Notes: generated by a model from the sequence alone, not told the origin. Positions 26,880 to 35,632 are shown, counted from the first letter of the stretch. The stretch is DNA of 64,000 nucleotides from Bacillota bacterium (GCA_023391635.1 JAEWAQ010000073.1:80485-144484), one strand, 5' to 3'. Numbers and translations are program-made.

Positions 26880-27911
26880 TCAGCTCCGTTTGGCGAGGGT
26901 GTTTAAAGAAGATTCACGCACGATCAGCCGGTGCGGCACGATCATATGCGGGGTGGTCAAAGGTTCGCCTTCGATTACCCGGATCAGCATCTGCGAAGCC
27001 ATATAGCCCAGTTCGTAAATGCCGATATCGATACTGCTGAGCGGCGGCGACGACAGAGAGGACAACGCAATGTTGTTGAAGCTGACCAAGGCCAGATCGT
27101 CGGGAACGCGATAGCCAAGTTCGGACAGCCCGCGCATGATGCCGAAAGTCACAATGTCGTCAATCACGACGAGCGCGGTCGGCCTCTCCGGCAAGTTCAT
27201 GAAGAACGACATCGCCCGATAACCGCTTTCTTGCAAAAACTCTCCTTCGACGATCCATTCCGGACGCGCAGGCAGTCGGTGTGCGGCAATCGCTTTACGG
27301 TACCCTTCCATCCGATCCTGCGAGACGGTCAAGTTCGGAGGCCCGCTGACGAAGCCGATGCGTTCATGACCTTGTGCAATAAGATGAAACGTCGCGTCGT
27401 AAGCAGCCTGCACGTTGTCGTTATCGACGCACGGCACGGTTTCGTCGCCCGGATCGTGTCCGATCAGGACGAATGGAAACTTCTCTTTCTTCAAAAAAGC
27501 GATGATGGGATCGTTCTTGCGTGATTGCAGCAAAATGATGCCGTCCACCCGGCGGCCTTTCACCAGGCGGGTAACCGCGCCGACTTCATCTAGTTCCGTA
27601 CTGCCTGTCGTCATCAGAATATCGTACCCGTTGCGAGATGCCTGGGTGGTCAGTCCTCTAATATTTTCTGCGAAGAAGTGGTTCTGGAACAATTCTTCGG
27701 CAGGTCTTGGCAGAATCATGCCCAAAGTGTTCGTTTTATTGGAAACGAGGCTGCGTGCCATTATATTCGAATGATAGCCGAGCTCTTCCATGACCTGCTT
27801 GACTTTGTTCGCCGTTGCCTTGCTGATTCTCGGATGGTCGGACAGCACGCGCGATACGGTCGAAGGGGAGACTCCCGCTTTTTTGGCTACATCCTTGATC
27901 GTGATTGTCAT
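26880..27911 (-). CDS. LacI-family transcriptional regulator
   Basis: A 343-residue repressor. The helix-turn-helix and hinge are at residues 2-60 (TIKDVAKKAGVSPSTVSRVLSDHP), and the rest is a periplasmic-binding-like sugar-sensing domain ending in LIVRESS. The ATG at 27911 is chosen because AAAGGAAG lies about 10 bases upstream and the LacI helix begins there; a longer in-frame start would add 23 unrelated residues. It is divergent from the maltodextrin importer and cotranscribed with the GH15 gene. Palindromic sites with a central CG in the spacer are its likely operators. Confidence 0.9.
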   Translation of the reverse strand: MTITIKDVAKKAGVSPSTVSRVLSDHPRISKATANKVKQVMEELGYHSNIMARSLVSNKTNTLGMILPRPAEELFQNHFFAENIRGLTTQASRNGYDILMTTGSTELDEVGAVTRLVKGRRVDGIILLQSRKNDPIIAFLKKEKFPFVLIGHDPGDETVPCVDNDNVQAAYDATFHLIAQGHERIGFVSGPPNLTVSQDRMEGYRKAIAAHRLPARPEWIVEGEFLQESGYRAMSFFMNLPERPTALVVIDDIVTFGIMRGLSELGYRVPDDLALVSFNNIALSSLSSPPLSSIDIGIYELGYMASQMLIRVIEGEPLTTPHMIVPHRLIVRESSLNTLAKRS

Positions 27912-28077
27912 CGGTTCGACTTCCTTTTTTGGTAGAAGTATATGGACCCCAAGCAAACGCTTGTTACGAGTGTGCCACAATTTGCATAGATGAGCAAGAA
28001 ATGAGATTGTGCAAGAGTGGCAGAAATACGAAGAAAATGAAAGATAACCCCCTGATTTATGCGAAAAAATAAGTTGT

Positions 28078-28088
28078 GCAAACGTTTT
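28078..28088. promoter_or_regulatory. LacI/CcpA-type operator overlapping the -35
   Basis: GCAAACGTTTT has a CG centre and shares its first ten bases with the perfect palindrome at 28215. It overlaps the candidate -35, so binding would block RNA polymerase. Confidence 0.5.
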
Positions 28089-28113
28089 ACTTATCCTTTG
28101 ATTTACGTATGAT
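28086..28113 (+). promoter_or_regulatory. Promoter of the maltodextrin importer operon
   Basis: TTTACT (28086-28091) and TATGAT (28108-28113) are spaced by 16 bp; four of six and five of six bases match the vegetative consensus. Confidence 0.5.
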
Positions 28114-28126
28114 GGAATTAACCTGA

Positions 28127-28136
28127 TAAGCGCTTA
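28127..28136. promoter_or_regulatory. LacI-type operator just past the transcription start
   Basis: TAAGCGCTTA is a perfect 10-bp palindrome with a CG centre, 48 bp from the upstream operator. Confidence 0.5.
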
Positions 28137-28214
28137 CAACGGGGCGTTGGGTGAATGGAATCGCAGGAGAAGACGAAAATCGCTCGTTTCGTGCAACTAT
28201 TCCATACATTTAGA

Positions 28215-28226
28215 GCAAACGTTTGC
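28215..28226. promoter_or_regulatory. LacI/CcpA-type operator in the leader
   Basis: GCAAACGTTTGC is a perfect 12-bp palindrome with the AAACGTTT core typical of LacI-family sites. Its flanks nearly fit a catabolite-responsive element, so CcpA could also bind. It lies 137 bp from the first operator, about 13 helical turns, which would allow looping. Confidence 0.6.
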
Positions 28227-28290
28227 ACAAGCGTAAGATCAACATCGTCGCGTCCTGCTACTACTGATGAGGAGAGGGGTTTCAAGGTTT

Positions 28291-29613
28291 ATGAAAAAGA
28301 CCGGTTTGTTGCTGCTGTCTCTTGTCGTTGTTCTTATGTTGGCGCTTACGGCATGCGGAGGGAAATCGGAAGGCGGGAACGACGCATCGCCATCGGCATC
28401 TTCGTCCAGTCCTGCCGCAACCGGCAGCGCGGCACCTTCGGAGTCGGCCGCGGCAGAAGATGACGGCCTGGAGGTGGAAGAAGGCGCATCCATTATCGTA
28501 TGGGAATCCAAGGAGTTCCGCACGCGCATGGAGGCGATCGCCAAAGCGTTCACGGACGAATACAAAATACCGGTGAAGATCGAAGAGGTCAACGAGCCGG
28601 ATCAAATCAACAAATTGATGAATGACGGTCCCGCCGGAGTCGGCGCCGATGTCGTCATATTCCCGCACGACAATCTCGGCAAAGCGGTTGCCGCCGGATT
28701 GCTGCTGCCCAACGATTATTTCGCCGACGTGACGAAGGAAGAAAATTCCGAAGCGTCGGTGAAGGCGTTCACCTTCAAAGATGAGCTTTACGGTTACCCC
28801 CGGTCTGTCGAAACTTACGGTCTATTCTACAATAAAGACCTGATTCCGAATCCGCCCAAGTCGTATGAGGAAATCATCGCCTTCGCCAAAACGTTCAACG
28901 ACCCGCAAAATCAGAAGTACGCGCTTATGTGGGAAATCAGCAACTTCTATTACGCCTACTCCTTCCTGGCTACGCCCGGCGGCTATGTGTTCGGGCAGAA
29001 CGGCACAGACCCGGCCGACATCGGGCTGAACAACGATGCGGCGGTCAAGGGCGCCTCGGTCTACCAGTCTTTGAAAGAGATCCTTCCGATGAATTCCGGC
29101 GATGCGACGTTCGACGTCAAGAAAGGACTGTTTACGAGCGGCAAGCTTGCGCTTGATATTAACGGTCCCTGGGCGATCGCGGACTTGAAGGCGGCAGGCG
29201 TCAACTTCGGCATCGCGCCTCTGCCTACGATCGACGGCAAGCCGAACGTTTCCTTCTCGGGCGTTAAGGGCTATGCGGTCAATGCCTTCTCCAAGTATCC
29301 GAACGCCTCCCGGCTGTTCGCCCGGTTCGCTTCCACGAAGGACAATCAATTGGAAGATTTCAAGGCGCTCGGTTTCCTGCCGTCCAATAAGGAAGCGGCG
29401 CAGGATCCGGCCGTGACGGCCGATCCGCTCGTCGTCGGCATTCTCGAGCAGTTCGTCCATTCCTATCCGATGCCGGCGATTCCGGAGATGGGCAACGTAT
29501 GGGGCCCCGGCCAAGCGGCGATGGCGGACATTTGGGATAAAGGGACCGATCCGAAAACAGCGCTCGATAACGCGGCGAAACAAATCAAGGAAGCGAATGC
29601 GGCCGTCAAATAA
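28291..29613 (+). CDS. Maltodextrin-type ABC solute-binding lipoprotein
   Basis: A 440-residue lipoprotein. The signal peptide MKKTGLLLLSLVVVLMLALT ends in the lipobox LTAC (Cys22), and a Ser/Ala/Pro/Glu-rich linker of about 40 residues follows. Typical maltose-binding features are IIVWESKEFRTRMEAIAKAF, FPHDNLGKAVAAGLL and INGPWAIADLKAAGVNFG. The neighbours (MalF- and MalG-like permeases, GH13 and GH15 enzymes) support maltodextrin as ligand. The ATG at 28291 gives a clean signal peptide; GAGGAGAGGGG lies about 13 bases upstream, a little far, so an earlier ATG at 28267 is possible. Confidence 0.88.
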   Translation: MKKTGLLLLSLVVVLMLALTACGGKSEGGNDASPSASSSSPAATGSAAPSESAAAEDDGLEVEEGASIIVWESKEFRTRMEAIAKAFTDEYKIPVKIEEVNEPDQINKLMNDGPAGVGADVVIFPHDNLGKAVAAGLLLPNDYFADVTKEENSEASVKAFTFKDELYGYPRSVETYGLFYNKDLIPNPPKSYEEIIAFAKTFNDPQNQKYALMWEISNFYYAYSFLATPGGYVFGQNGTDPADIGLNNDAAVKGASVYQSLKEILPMNSGDATFDVKKGLFTSGKLALDINGPWAIADLKAAGVNFGIAPLPTIDGKPNVSFSGVKGYAVNAFSKYPNASRLFARFASTKDNQLEDFKALGFLPSNKEAAQDPAVTADPLVVGILEQFVHSYPMPAIPEMGNVWGPGQAAMADIWDKGTDPKTALDNAAKQIKEANAAVK

Positions 29614-29622
29614 ATCGATTCG

Positions 29623-29643
29623 GGCCCCCGGCGTCCGGGGGCC
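29623..29643 (+). promoter_or_regulatory. GC-rich intercistronic stem-loop
   Basis: GGCCCCCGG (29623-29631) pairs perfectly with CCGGGGGCC (29635-29643) around a CGT loop. No T tract follows. It sits between the binding-protein and permease genes, where such hairpins protect the upstream message. Confidence 0.65.
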
Positions 29644-29680
29644 TGTTCCGATCAGGCGTCGTGAAAGGGTGGTGCGTCTA

Positions 29681-30991
29681 GTGAATATGGGGCTGACAGC
29701 TGCGGTGTTATCCTTCGTCGCTCCGGGTCTGGGGCAGCTGTATAACCGCCAATGGATCAAAGGACTGCTGTTTTTGGCGGTCGATGCGCTCGGGCTGTGG
29801 TATTTCATTCAGCATCTTCCGCGGGCCGTCTGGGGAATCGTGACGCTGGGAACCCAGAAGCAGCATATGGAGAAGGTTGGGAAAATCACGAAGATGGTCC
29901 CGGGAGACCATTCCATCCATTTGCTCGTAGAGGGCCTGATCATCCTGATCTTCTTTGCGATTTTCGTCTGGTTCTACGTGCAAGCCGTGACGGACGCCCG
30001 GCGCAATGGCCATCTGCTGGCAGGCGGCGGGCGGCCCCCTTCCTTCTTCAAGTCGGCGGGCTCTTTGTTCGATAAGACGTTTCCGTACACGATGCTGGCG
30101 CTGCCGGCGATCGGCATCCTGTTTCTTACGATCATGCCGATTCTGTTCGGCATCCTGATAGCCTTCACGAATTTCTCCGGCCCGAATTTCGTGCCGCCGA
30201 ACGCCCTGGTCGATTGGGTCGGATTTCGCACCTTCGCGGATCTGCTGACGCTGAAGACGTGGAGTTATACGTTCTGGCATGTGCTTGCCTGGACGGTGGA
30301 ATGGGCGGTGCTGTCCACGGTCACCACCTATTTCGGCGGAATGCTGGTCGCTATGCTCGTACAACAGCCCGGCATCCGTTTCAAGAAATTTTGGCGCACT
30401 TTATTTATCGTTCCGTTCGCCATTCCCCAATTGTGCTCGGCGCTGATCATGAACAATCTGTTCAATGGCGAATTCGGCCCGGTCAATCAATATTTGGGCA
30501 TGCTGGGCATCGATAAGATCGGCTGGCTGACGGATCCGCAATGGGCGAAATTCACCGTCGTGCTGGTCAACGCCTGGTTCGGCATTCCGGTTACGATGAT
30601 GCTCATGTTCGGGGTATTGTCCACGATTCCGAGAGATCTGTACGAGGCGGCGGACGTGGACGGAGCGACTTCCTTCCAGAAATTCCGCACCATTACGCTG
30701 CCCCGTATTTTGTTCGTGACGGCTCCGGTGCTGATCATGCAATTTGCCGGCAATATCAACAACTTCAACGCGATTTATTTGCTCACCGGCGGCGACCCGA
30801 AGACCGGGGATTATCAGTTCGCCGGTCAGACCGACCTGCTCGTGACATGGCTTTACAAGCTGACGCTCGACAATAACAAGTACAATTTCGCCTCGGCCAT
30901 CGGGATCATCGTCTTCCTGATCATTGCCTCCATCTCGATCATCAGTTATTTGCAGACGAAGTCGTTCAAAGAGGAGGATATGGTGCAATGA
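29681..30991 (+). CDS. Maltodextrin ABC transporter permease (MalF-like)
   Basis: A 436-residue membrane protein, longer than most permeases because of an N-terminal unit with extra helices (FVAPGLGQLYNRQWIKGLLFL) and a hydrophilic loop, as in MalF proteins of Firmicutes. The core has six helices and the EAA loop YEAADVDGATSFQKFRTITLP. GTG at 29681 is preferred because AAGGGTGGTG precedes it. The stop overlaps the next start as ATGA. It builds the importer channel with the MalG-like protein; no ATPase gene lies in this operon. Confidence 0.88.
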   Translation: MNMGLTAAVLSFVAPGLGQLYNRQWIKGLLFLAVDALGLWYFIQHLPRAVWGIVTLGTQKQHMEKVGKITKMVPGDHSIHLLVEGLIILIFFAIFVWFYVQAVTDARRNGHLLAGGGRPPSFFKSAGSLFDKTFPYTMLALPAIGILFLTIMPILFGILIAFTNFSGPNFVPPNALVDWVGFRTFADLLTLKTWSYTFWHVLAWTVEWAVLSTVTTYFGGMLVAMLVQQPGIRFKKFWRTLFIVPFAIPQLCSALIMNNLFNGEFGPVNQYLGMLGIDKIGWLTDPQWAKFTVVLVNAWFGIPVTMMLMFGVLSTIPRDLYEAADVDGATSFQKFRTITLPRILFVTAPVLIMQFAGNINNFNAIYLLTGGDPKTGDYQFAGQTDLLVTWLYKLTLDNNKYNFASAIGIIVFLIIASISIISYLQTKSFKEEDMVQ

Positions 30992-31827
30992 AGAAATCAG
31001 GGACGCGCGTGCGCCTGTTTTTCAGCTATGTCCTGCTCGTGCTGCTCGGAATCAGCGTCGTCTATCCGACCGTATGGATCCTCGTTTCTTCGTTCCGGCC
31101 GGGCGGGGCCATCTACAGCCCCACGTTCTTTCCCGCCCGTTGGACGACGGAACACTACGCCGATCTGTTTACCGACAAGAGCTTCGTGTTCGGACGCTGG
31201 TATTGGAATACGCTGAAAATCGCCGTTTTTACGATGATCTTCGGGACACTGGGGACGACGCTCGTCGCTTATGTGCTGTCGCGGTTTCGGTTCAGGGGAC
31301 GGAAGACGACCTTGACGACGGTGCTGATTCTCGGGATGTTCCCTAACTTCATGGCGTTGATCTCGATCTTCCTGCTGCTGTATCAATTTGATCTGCTGAA
31401 CACGCATTTGGCGCTGATCATCGTCTATTCCTGCGGCGCGCCGGTGATGTCCACCTTTATCGTCAAAGGCTTCTTCGACACGATTCCCCGCAGCCTGGAA
31501 GAATCTGCGCGGATCGACGGGGCCAGCCATATGACGGTTTTCTGGCGCATCATGTTTCCGCTGGCCAAGCCGATATTGACCTATATGGCGGTCACGACGT
31601 TCGTCGGCGCGTGGATCGATTTCATTTTGTCCCGGCTCGTCCTGCGCTCGCGCGAACAGTGGACGGTGGCAGTCGGCTTGTGGGATTTGGCGACCAATTT
31701 CCGCACGGCCAATTTTACGATGTTCGCCGCAGGGTGCGTATTGGTGGCGCTGCCGATCACGGTCGTCTATTTGCTGTTGCAGCGGTTCATTGTGGAAGGG
31801 CTCACATCGGGAGCAAACAAAGGATGA
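30988..31827 (+). CDS. Maltodextrin ABC transporter permease (MalG-like)
   Basis: A 279-residue membrane protein with six helices. Recognisable parts are YPTVWILVSSFRPGGAIY after the first helix and the EAA loop EESARIDGASHMTVFWRIMFP. It ends in FIVEGLTSGANKG, the ending usual for MalG-type permeases of Bacilli. Both its start and its stop overlap the neighbouring genes by ATGA, so malF-like, malG-like and the GH13 gene are translationally coupled. Confidence 0.9.
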   Translation: MKKSGTRVRLFFSYVLLVLLGISVVYPTVWILVSSFRPGGAIYSPTFFPARWTTEHYADLFTDKSFVFGRWYWNTLKIAVFTMIFGTLGTTLVAYVLSRFRFRGRKTTLTTVLILGMFPNFMALISIFLLLYQFDLLNTHLALIIVYSCGAPVMSTFIVKGFFDTIPRSLEESARIDGASHMTVFWRIMFPLAKPILTYMAVTTFVGAWIDFILSRLVLRSREQWTVAVGLWDLATNFRTANFTMFAAGCVLVALPITVVYLLLQRFIVEGLTSGANKG

Positions 31828-33437
31828 TTCGGATAATGGCAAAGGGGGAGCCGCCTCGTGGATCGCAGAGGTACGGGATGATTGCCGCGTTAATGCTGGC
31901 GGCAATCGCGCTTCTTACTTCCTGCGCGTCGCTCGGGCGATCCGATCCGCCAGCATCTGCCGGACCGTCCGGCGTCTTCTATGAAATCTTCGTCCGCTCG
32001 TTCGCGGATTCGAACGGGGACGGCATCGGCGATTTGAACGGCTTGACGGACCGGCTCGATTACGTGCAATCGCTCGGAGCGGACGGTATCTGGCTGATGC
32101 CGATCAACCCGTCGCCCAGCTATCACGGTTATGATGTAACCGATTATAAGGGGATTCATCCGGATTACGGCACGATGGAAGATTTCAAACGGCTGCTCGC
32201 GGAGGCGCACAAGCGGGGAATTCGCGTCATCATGGACCTGGTCGTCAATCATACGAGCAGCGAGCATCCCTGGTTCATGGAAGCGGCAGCCGGAGCGGAC
32301 AATTCGCGCCGGGACTGGTACGTCTGGTCAAGCGCTCGCGGCGGGCGCACTCCGGCGGACGGAGCGACTGGCGCTCCTCCTTGGCATGCGATGAACGGCG
32401 ACGATTATCTCGGAATTTTCTGGGAGGGCATGCCGGACCTCAATTTCGACAATCCCGACGTACGCCAGGCCATGAAGGAGATCGGGCAATATTGGCTGCG
32501 GCAAGGCGTTGACGGGTTCCGGCTGGATGCGGCCAAGCATGTGTACGGCGATTTCAATTCGACGATCAACACGCCGACGGTGAAGCAGAACAACCAACGA
32601 TGGTGGCAGGAATTCCGCAGCGCGATGAATGAAGTGAACCCTGAAGCCTATCTCGTCGGGGAAGTGTGGGACGGTCCGGCCGTCATCGGACCTTATTTGA
32701 ACAAGGCGTTCGATTCCGCGTTTAACTTCGACTTGGCGGCCCAACTGCTTGGCGCGGCCGAAGCCGAACGAGCGGCGGATATCGGCTTTACGCTCTCGCG
32801 TATTCACGAATTTTACGCCAAATCCGCAGATGGGCCATTCACGGATGCTCTGTTCCTGTCCAATCACGATCAGAACCGGGTGATGTCCGTGCTCGGAGGC
32901 TATGTCCATCATGCCAAGACGGCTGCCGCCATGCTGCTGACGATGCCGGGCAACGTCTTCGTCTATTACGGCGAAGAACTCGGCATGAGCGGCATGAAGC
33001 CGGATGAACGCATTCGCGAGCCCTTCCCGTGGAAGCGCGAGCCCGGCATGCCGGGGGAAACTACCTGGGAAGCGGCGACATATCGCGGAGACGGATCGAT
33101 ATCCGTGGAAGCGGAAGAGGCTGCGGACGATTCCTTGCTGAGCCGGTACCGCATGCTGATCTCATGGCGTCAGAAGGACGCCGCCCTGCGCGAAGGGACG
33201 ATCGGAACCTACGAGAGCGGCAATCCCGCGGTCATGGCCTATACGCGTGCTGTTGGCAATGAGCGGCGGCTCGTGCTGCACAATTTATCCGGGCTGTCCC
33301 AAGCCGTACCTTTACGAGCGGCACAGGAGCCGGACGAACAATATCGTTCCATCGCCAGATCGACCGATCCGTCCGCATCGCTGCGCAAAGGGGCGATTCA
33401 GCTTCCTCCGTATACGACCGTCATTTTGAAACCGTGA
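31824..33437 (+). CDS. Lipid-anchored GH13 alpha-amylase-family enzyme
   Basis: A 537-residue enzyme with a lipoprotein signal ending in LLTSC (Cys34), so it is anchored on the outer face of the membrane. The GH13 barrel starts at FYEIFVRSFADSNGDGIGDL. The four classical regions are VMDLVVNHT, GFRLDAAKH with nucleophile Asp235, GEVWDG with acid/base Glu280, and SNHDQNR with Asp349. It cuts alpha-glucans at the cell surface and feeds the importer encoded in the same operon. Some family members are oligo-1,6-glucosidases, so the exact bond is open. Confidence 0.9.
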   Translation: MIRIMAKGEPPRGSQRYGMIAALMLAAIALLTSCASLGRSDPPASAGPSGVFYEIFVRSFADSNGDGIGDLNGLTDRLDYVQSLGADGIWLMPINPSPSYHGYDVTDYKGIHPDYGTMEDFKRLLAEAHKRGIRVIMDLVVNHTSSEHPWFMEAAAGADNSRRDWYVWSSARGGRTPADGATGAPPWHAMNGDDYLGIFWEGMPDLNFDNPDVRQAMKEIGQYWLRQGVDGFRLDAAKHVYGDFNSTINTPTVKQNNQRWWQEFRSAMNEVNPEAYLVGEVWDGPAVIGPYLNKAFDSAFNFDLAAQLLGAAEAERAADIGFTLSRIHEFYAKSADGPFTDALFLSNHDQNRVMSVLGGYVHHAKTAAAMLLTMPGNVFVYYGEELGMSGMKPDERIREPFPWKREPGMPGETTWEAATYRGDGSISVEAEEAADDSLLSRYRMLISWRQKDAALREGTIGTYESGNPAVMAYTRAVGNERRLVLHNLSGLSQAVPLRAAQEPDEQYRSIARSTDPSASLRKGAIQLPPYTTVILKP

Positions 33438-33451
33438 AAGGAAAAAAGGCG

Positions 33452-33494
33452 AAGCCCTCCTTGCCATCTTAGTGTGGTAAGGAGGGCTTTTGCT
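33452..33494. terminator. Bidirectional terminator between convergent GH13 genes
   Basis: AAGCCCTCCTT (33452-33462) pairs perfectly with AAGGAGGGCTT (33479-33489). T-rich tracts follow on both strands, so it ends both the importer operon and the facing neopullulanase gene. Confidence 0.9.
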
Positions 33495-33516
33495 TAACGA
33501 TCCAGAAAGTATAAAG

Positions 33517-35340
33517 TTAGCTATCCTTATCTGAATCGTCTTCGATAGAAACGACATTCTCTGTCCCGAAGGGGGACGACGAAGTCGTTTTTACTTGCTG
33601 TACCTGTTTCCAAATTGCGAAGCCGAATGCCGGCAGCGGGAGCGGGAGCCGAGCCTGCTCGGCCCGAGCCATGTCCCCGGTAAGCGCGTCAGTCCATTCT
33701 CCTGCCGCTTCGACGGACGCTTGCCGGTCGCCATTGCTTGCGTTCAGTGCTACGAGGAAGCGCTCGCCGTCTTTCTCGCGGGCATAGACGACGACCTTAT
33801 CGCCTTGCTCCGCCGCCAGCAGATCGAAATTGCCGTCCCGCAGCGCCCGGTGCGACTTCCGCAAACGGACCAAAGCCGCGAAGAAGGCGAACAACGCCCG
33901 GTCCTGCTTGTCTTCGTCCCAGATCATGCACTTGCGGCAGCCGGGGTCCTGTCCTCCGTCCATGCCGATCTCGTCCCCATAGTAGATGCAAGGCGCGCCC
34001 GGCATGGTGAACTGGATGACCGCGGCCAGCCGAACCTTGCGCTTATCCCCGCCGCTCAGGGTGAGCAGCCGCGGCGTATCGTGGCTGCCGAGCAGGTTGA
34101 AGGCCGCCTCGGTCGCCTGCCGGGGGTAAGCTGCCTGCAAGTATCCGACCAGGTCGGAGAACTGCCGTCCGTCGCGCGTGCCCCGCACCGCATAATCGAG
34201 GATCGCTTCCGTCAGCGGATAGTTCATTACCGCGTCGAATTGGTCGCCGCCAAGCCAAGGCAGCGAATCGTGCCAGATCTCGCCAAGGATGTAGGCATCG
34301 GGCTTCGCCGCCTTGACGACTTCGCGAAAGCGGCGCCAGAATCGGTGGTCCACTTCGTTCGCGACATCCAGCCGCCAGCCGTCGACGCCGATTTCTTCGA
34401 TCCAGTAGCGCGCCGCTTCGAGCAAATAAGCTTGGACGTCGGCATTCTCTGTGTTGAGCTTCGGCATCATCTCCGTGAAAGCGAACGTATCGAATGTGGG
34501 GATGCCCTCGCGCACTTCGAGCGGGAACGAACGCACATGAAACCAGTCGGCATAAGCGGAATCGGCACCATTTTCCAACACGTCAAGGAACGGAGTGAAA
34601 GTCCGCCCGCTATGATTGAACACGGCGTCCAGCAGCACGCGGATGCCACGGGCGTGACAGGCTTGGACGAGCTCCTTCAACAACGTATTCGTTCCGAAAT
34701 GCGGATCGACCCGCATGTAATCCGCGGTGTCGTATTTGTGGTTCGTGATCGCCGCAAATAAGGGATTGAAGTAAATCGCGTTCACTCCAAGCCGCTCCAA
34801 ATGATCCAGATGATCGATCACGCCCTGCAGATCGCCGCCGAAAAAATTGTCCGGTGTCGGTTCGCCGCCCCAAGGCAGGGTGCCGTCCGGGTCGTTCGAC
34901 GGATCGCCGTTGGCGAACCGTTCGGGAAAGATTTGATAGAACACGGCCTCTTTCACCCAGGCAGGCGGCTCGAAGACGTCCGCTGGATTCAGGAACGGAT
35001 ATTCGAAATACAAATAGGGATTGGCGGGTTCTTCTTCATGGAAGCCCTGTTCGTTCAGCCAGCGGGTCGCGTTCTCGTCATGCAGGCGGAAGCCGTACTT
35101 CAACCTGCGATACTTGGGGCGCACGGCGGCTTGCCAGTAATCGAACATGGCGTCCCTGGCGAAAACATGCATATCGGCTTGCGAGTACCCTTGTTCGTGC
35201 CAATCGTACTTGTCGCCGTGCAGCAGCACAATCCGCCCGACGTCATCGCGCTTGGTGCGAATCCGGATATGCACGGTTTCGCGGTCGTAAGCATAAGACC
35301 AATTGTTCTTGGGGCGGTGGCAGATCGCTTCGAGCAGCAT
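33517..35340 (-). CDS. Cytoplasmic GH13 neopullulanase/cyclomaltodextrinase-like enzyme
   Basis: A 607-residue protein without signal peptide. An N-terminal beta domain (about 1-125) precedes the barrel, the layout of neopullulanases, cyclomaltodextrinases and maltogenic amylases. The barrel has VKEAVFYQIFPERFANGD, LDAVFNHSG, GWRLDVANEVDHRFW (nucleophile Asp), LGEIWHDSLPWLGGDQFD (acid/base Glu) and LLGSHDTPR. It degrades imported maltodextrins or cyclodextrins together with the GH15 enzyme. The ATG at 35340 lies 8 bases after AAGGAGG; a TTG two codons earlier is too close. A terminator-like hairpin lies in its leader. Confidence 0.92.
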   Translation of the reverse strand: MLLEAICHRPKNNWSYAYDRETVHIRIRTKRDDVGRIVLLHGDKYDWHEQGYSQADMHVFARDAMFDYWQAAVRPKYRRLKYGFRLHDENATRWLNEQGFHEEEPANPYLYFEYPFLNPADVFEPPAWVKEAVFYQIFPERFANGDPSNDPDGTLPWGGEPTPDNFFGGDLQGVIDHLDHLERLGVNAIYFNPLFAAITNHKYDTADYMRVDPHFGTNTLLKELVQACHARGIRVLLDAVFNHSGRTFTPFLDVLENGADSAYADWFHVRSFPLEVREGIPTFDTFAFTEMMPKLNTENADVQAYLLEAARYWIEEIGVDGWRLDVANEVDHRFWRRFREVVKAAKPDAYILGEIWHDSLPWLGGDQFDAVMNYPLTEAILDYAVRGTRDGRQFSDLVGYLQAAYPRQATEAAFNLLGSHDTPRLLTLSGGDKRKVRLAAVIQFTMPGAPCIYYGDEIGMDGGQDPGCRKCMIWDEDKQDRALFAFFAALVRLRKSHRALRDGNFDLLAAEQGDKVVVYAREKDGERFLVALNASNGDRQASVEAAGEWTDALTGDMARAEQARLPLPLPAFGFAIWKQVQQVKTTSSSPFGTENVVSIEDDSDKDS

Positions 35341-35386
35341 GGACAATTCCTCCTTGTTTTACGGAATCGCTGCAAGGGGAGGCAAC

Positions 35387-35430
35387 GAAAAAGGCACAAC
35401 CTCCCGCATTCGCGTCCGAGGTTGTGCCTT
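35387..35430 (-). terminator. Terminator-like hairpin in the neopullulanase leader (possible attenuator)
   Basis: AAGGCACAACCTC (35391-35403) pairs perfectly with GAGGTTGTGCCTT (35418-35430). On the minus strand the stem is followed by TTTTT; on the plus strand there is no T run. It lies about 50 bases before the minus-strand gene start and just after that gene's promoter, with no other minus-strand gene upstream of it. Confidence 0.65.
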
Positions 35431-35468
35431 GCATGAGCAAGAGCAGCATGGCCTTCAAATTAACTTCT

Positions 35469-35497
35469 ATTATAAATAATCCGCGAACGCAGCGCAA
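35469..35497 (-). promoter_or_regulatory. Candidate promoter of the neopullulanase-like gene
   Basis: Read on the minus strand, TTGCGC (35492-35497) and TATAAT (35469-35474) are spaced by 17 bp. The -10 is perfect and the -35 half matching. Confidence 0.5.
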
Positions 35498-35603
35498 TAG
35501 AAAATGGACTGCATGTCGTCGAACATGCTCTGCAATGGCGGCTGAGTATTTGCGGATTTAGGGGCCGGTTTGCTTTTTTCACAGACTTTTCATAAGATTA
35601 GGT

Positions 35604-35632
35604 TGAGAATCAGTGAGAATCAATTTATAATA
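35604..35632 (+). promoter_or_regulatory. Promoter of the suf operon with direct repeats
   Basis: TTGAGA (35604-35609) and TATAAT (35627-35632) have ideal 17-bp spacing. Two copies of TGAGAATCA (35605-35613 and 35615-35623), ten bases apart, cover the -35 and the spacer. They resemble the GAGAAT hexamers of Fur-type operators, so the operon may be controlled by iron or Fe-S status. Confidence 0.65.

Larger units (their letters stand above)
27912..28290. promoter_or_regulatory. Divergent control region between lacI and the maltodextrin importer
   Basis: This 379-bp stretch has no convincing gene; a 102-codon frame at 28155 lacks a ribosome binding site and crosses an operator. It holds an imperfect AAGC/GCTT palindrome at 27951-27965 in the leader of the LacI gene, a promoter for the importer at 28086-28113, and three CG-centred palindromes. 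About 170 bases of untranslated leader precede the binding-protein gene. Confidence 0.6.

Noticed and set aside
28155..28463. 102-codon open frame before and over the start of the maltodextrin binding protein
   Set aside because: It has no ribosome binding site, crosses an operator palindrome and overlaps a clear lipoprotein gene.
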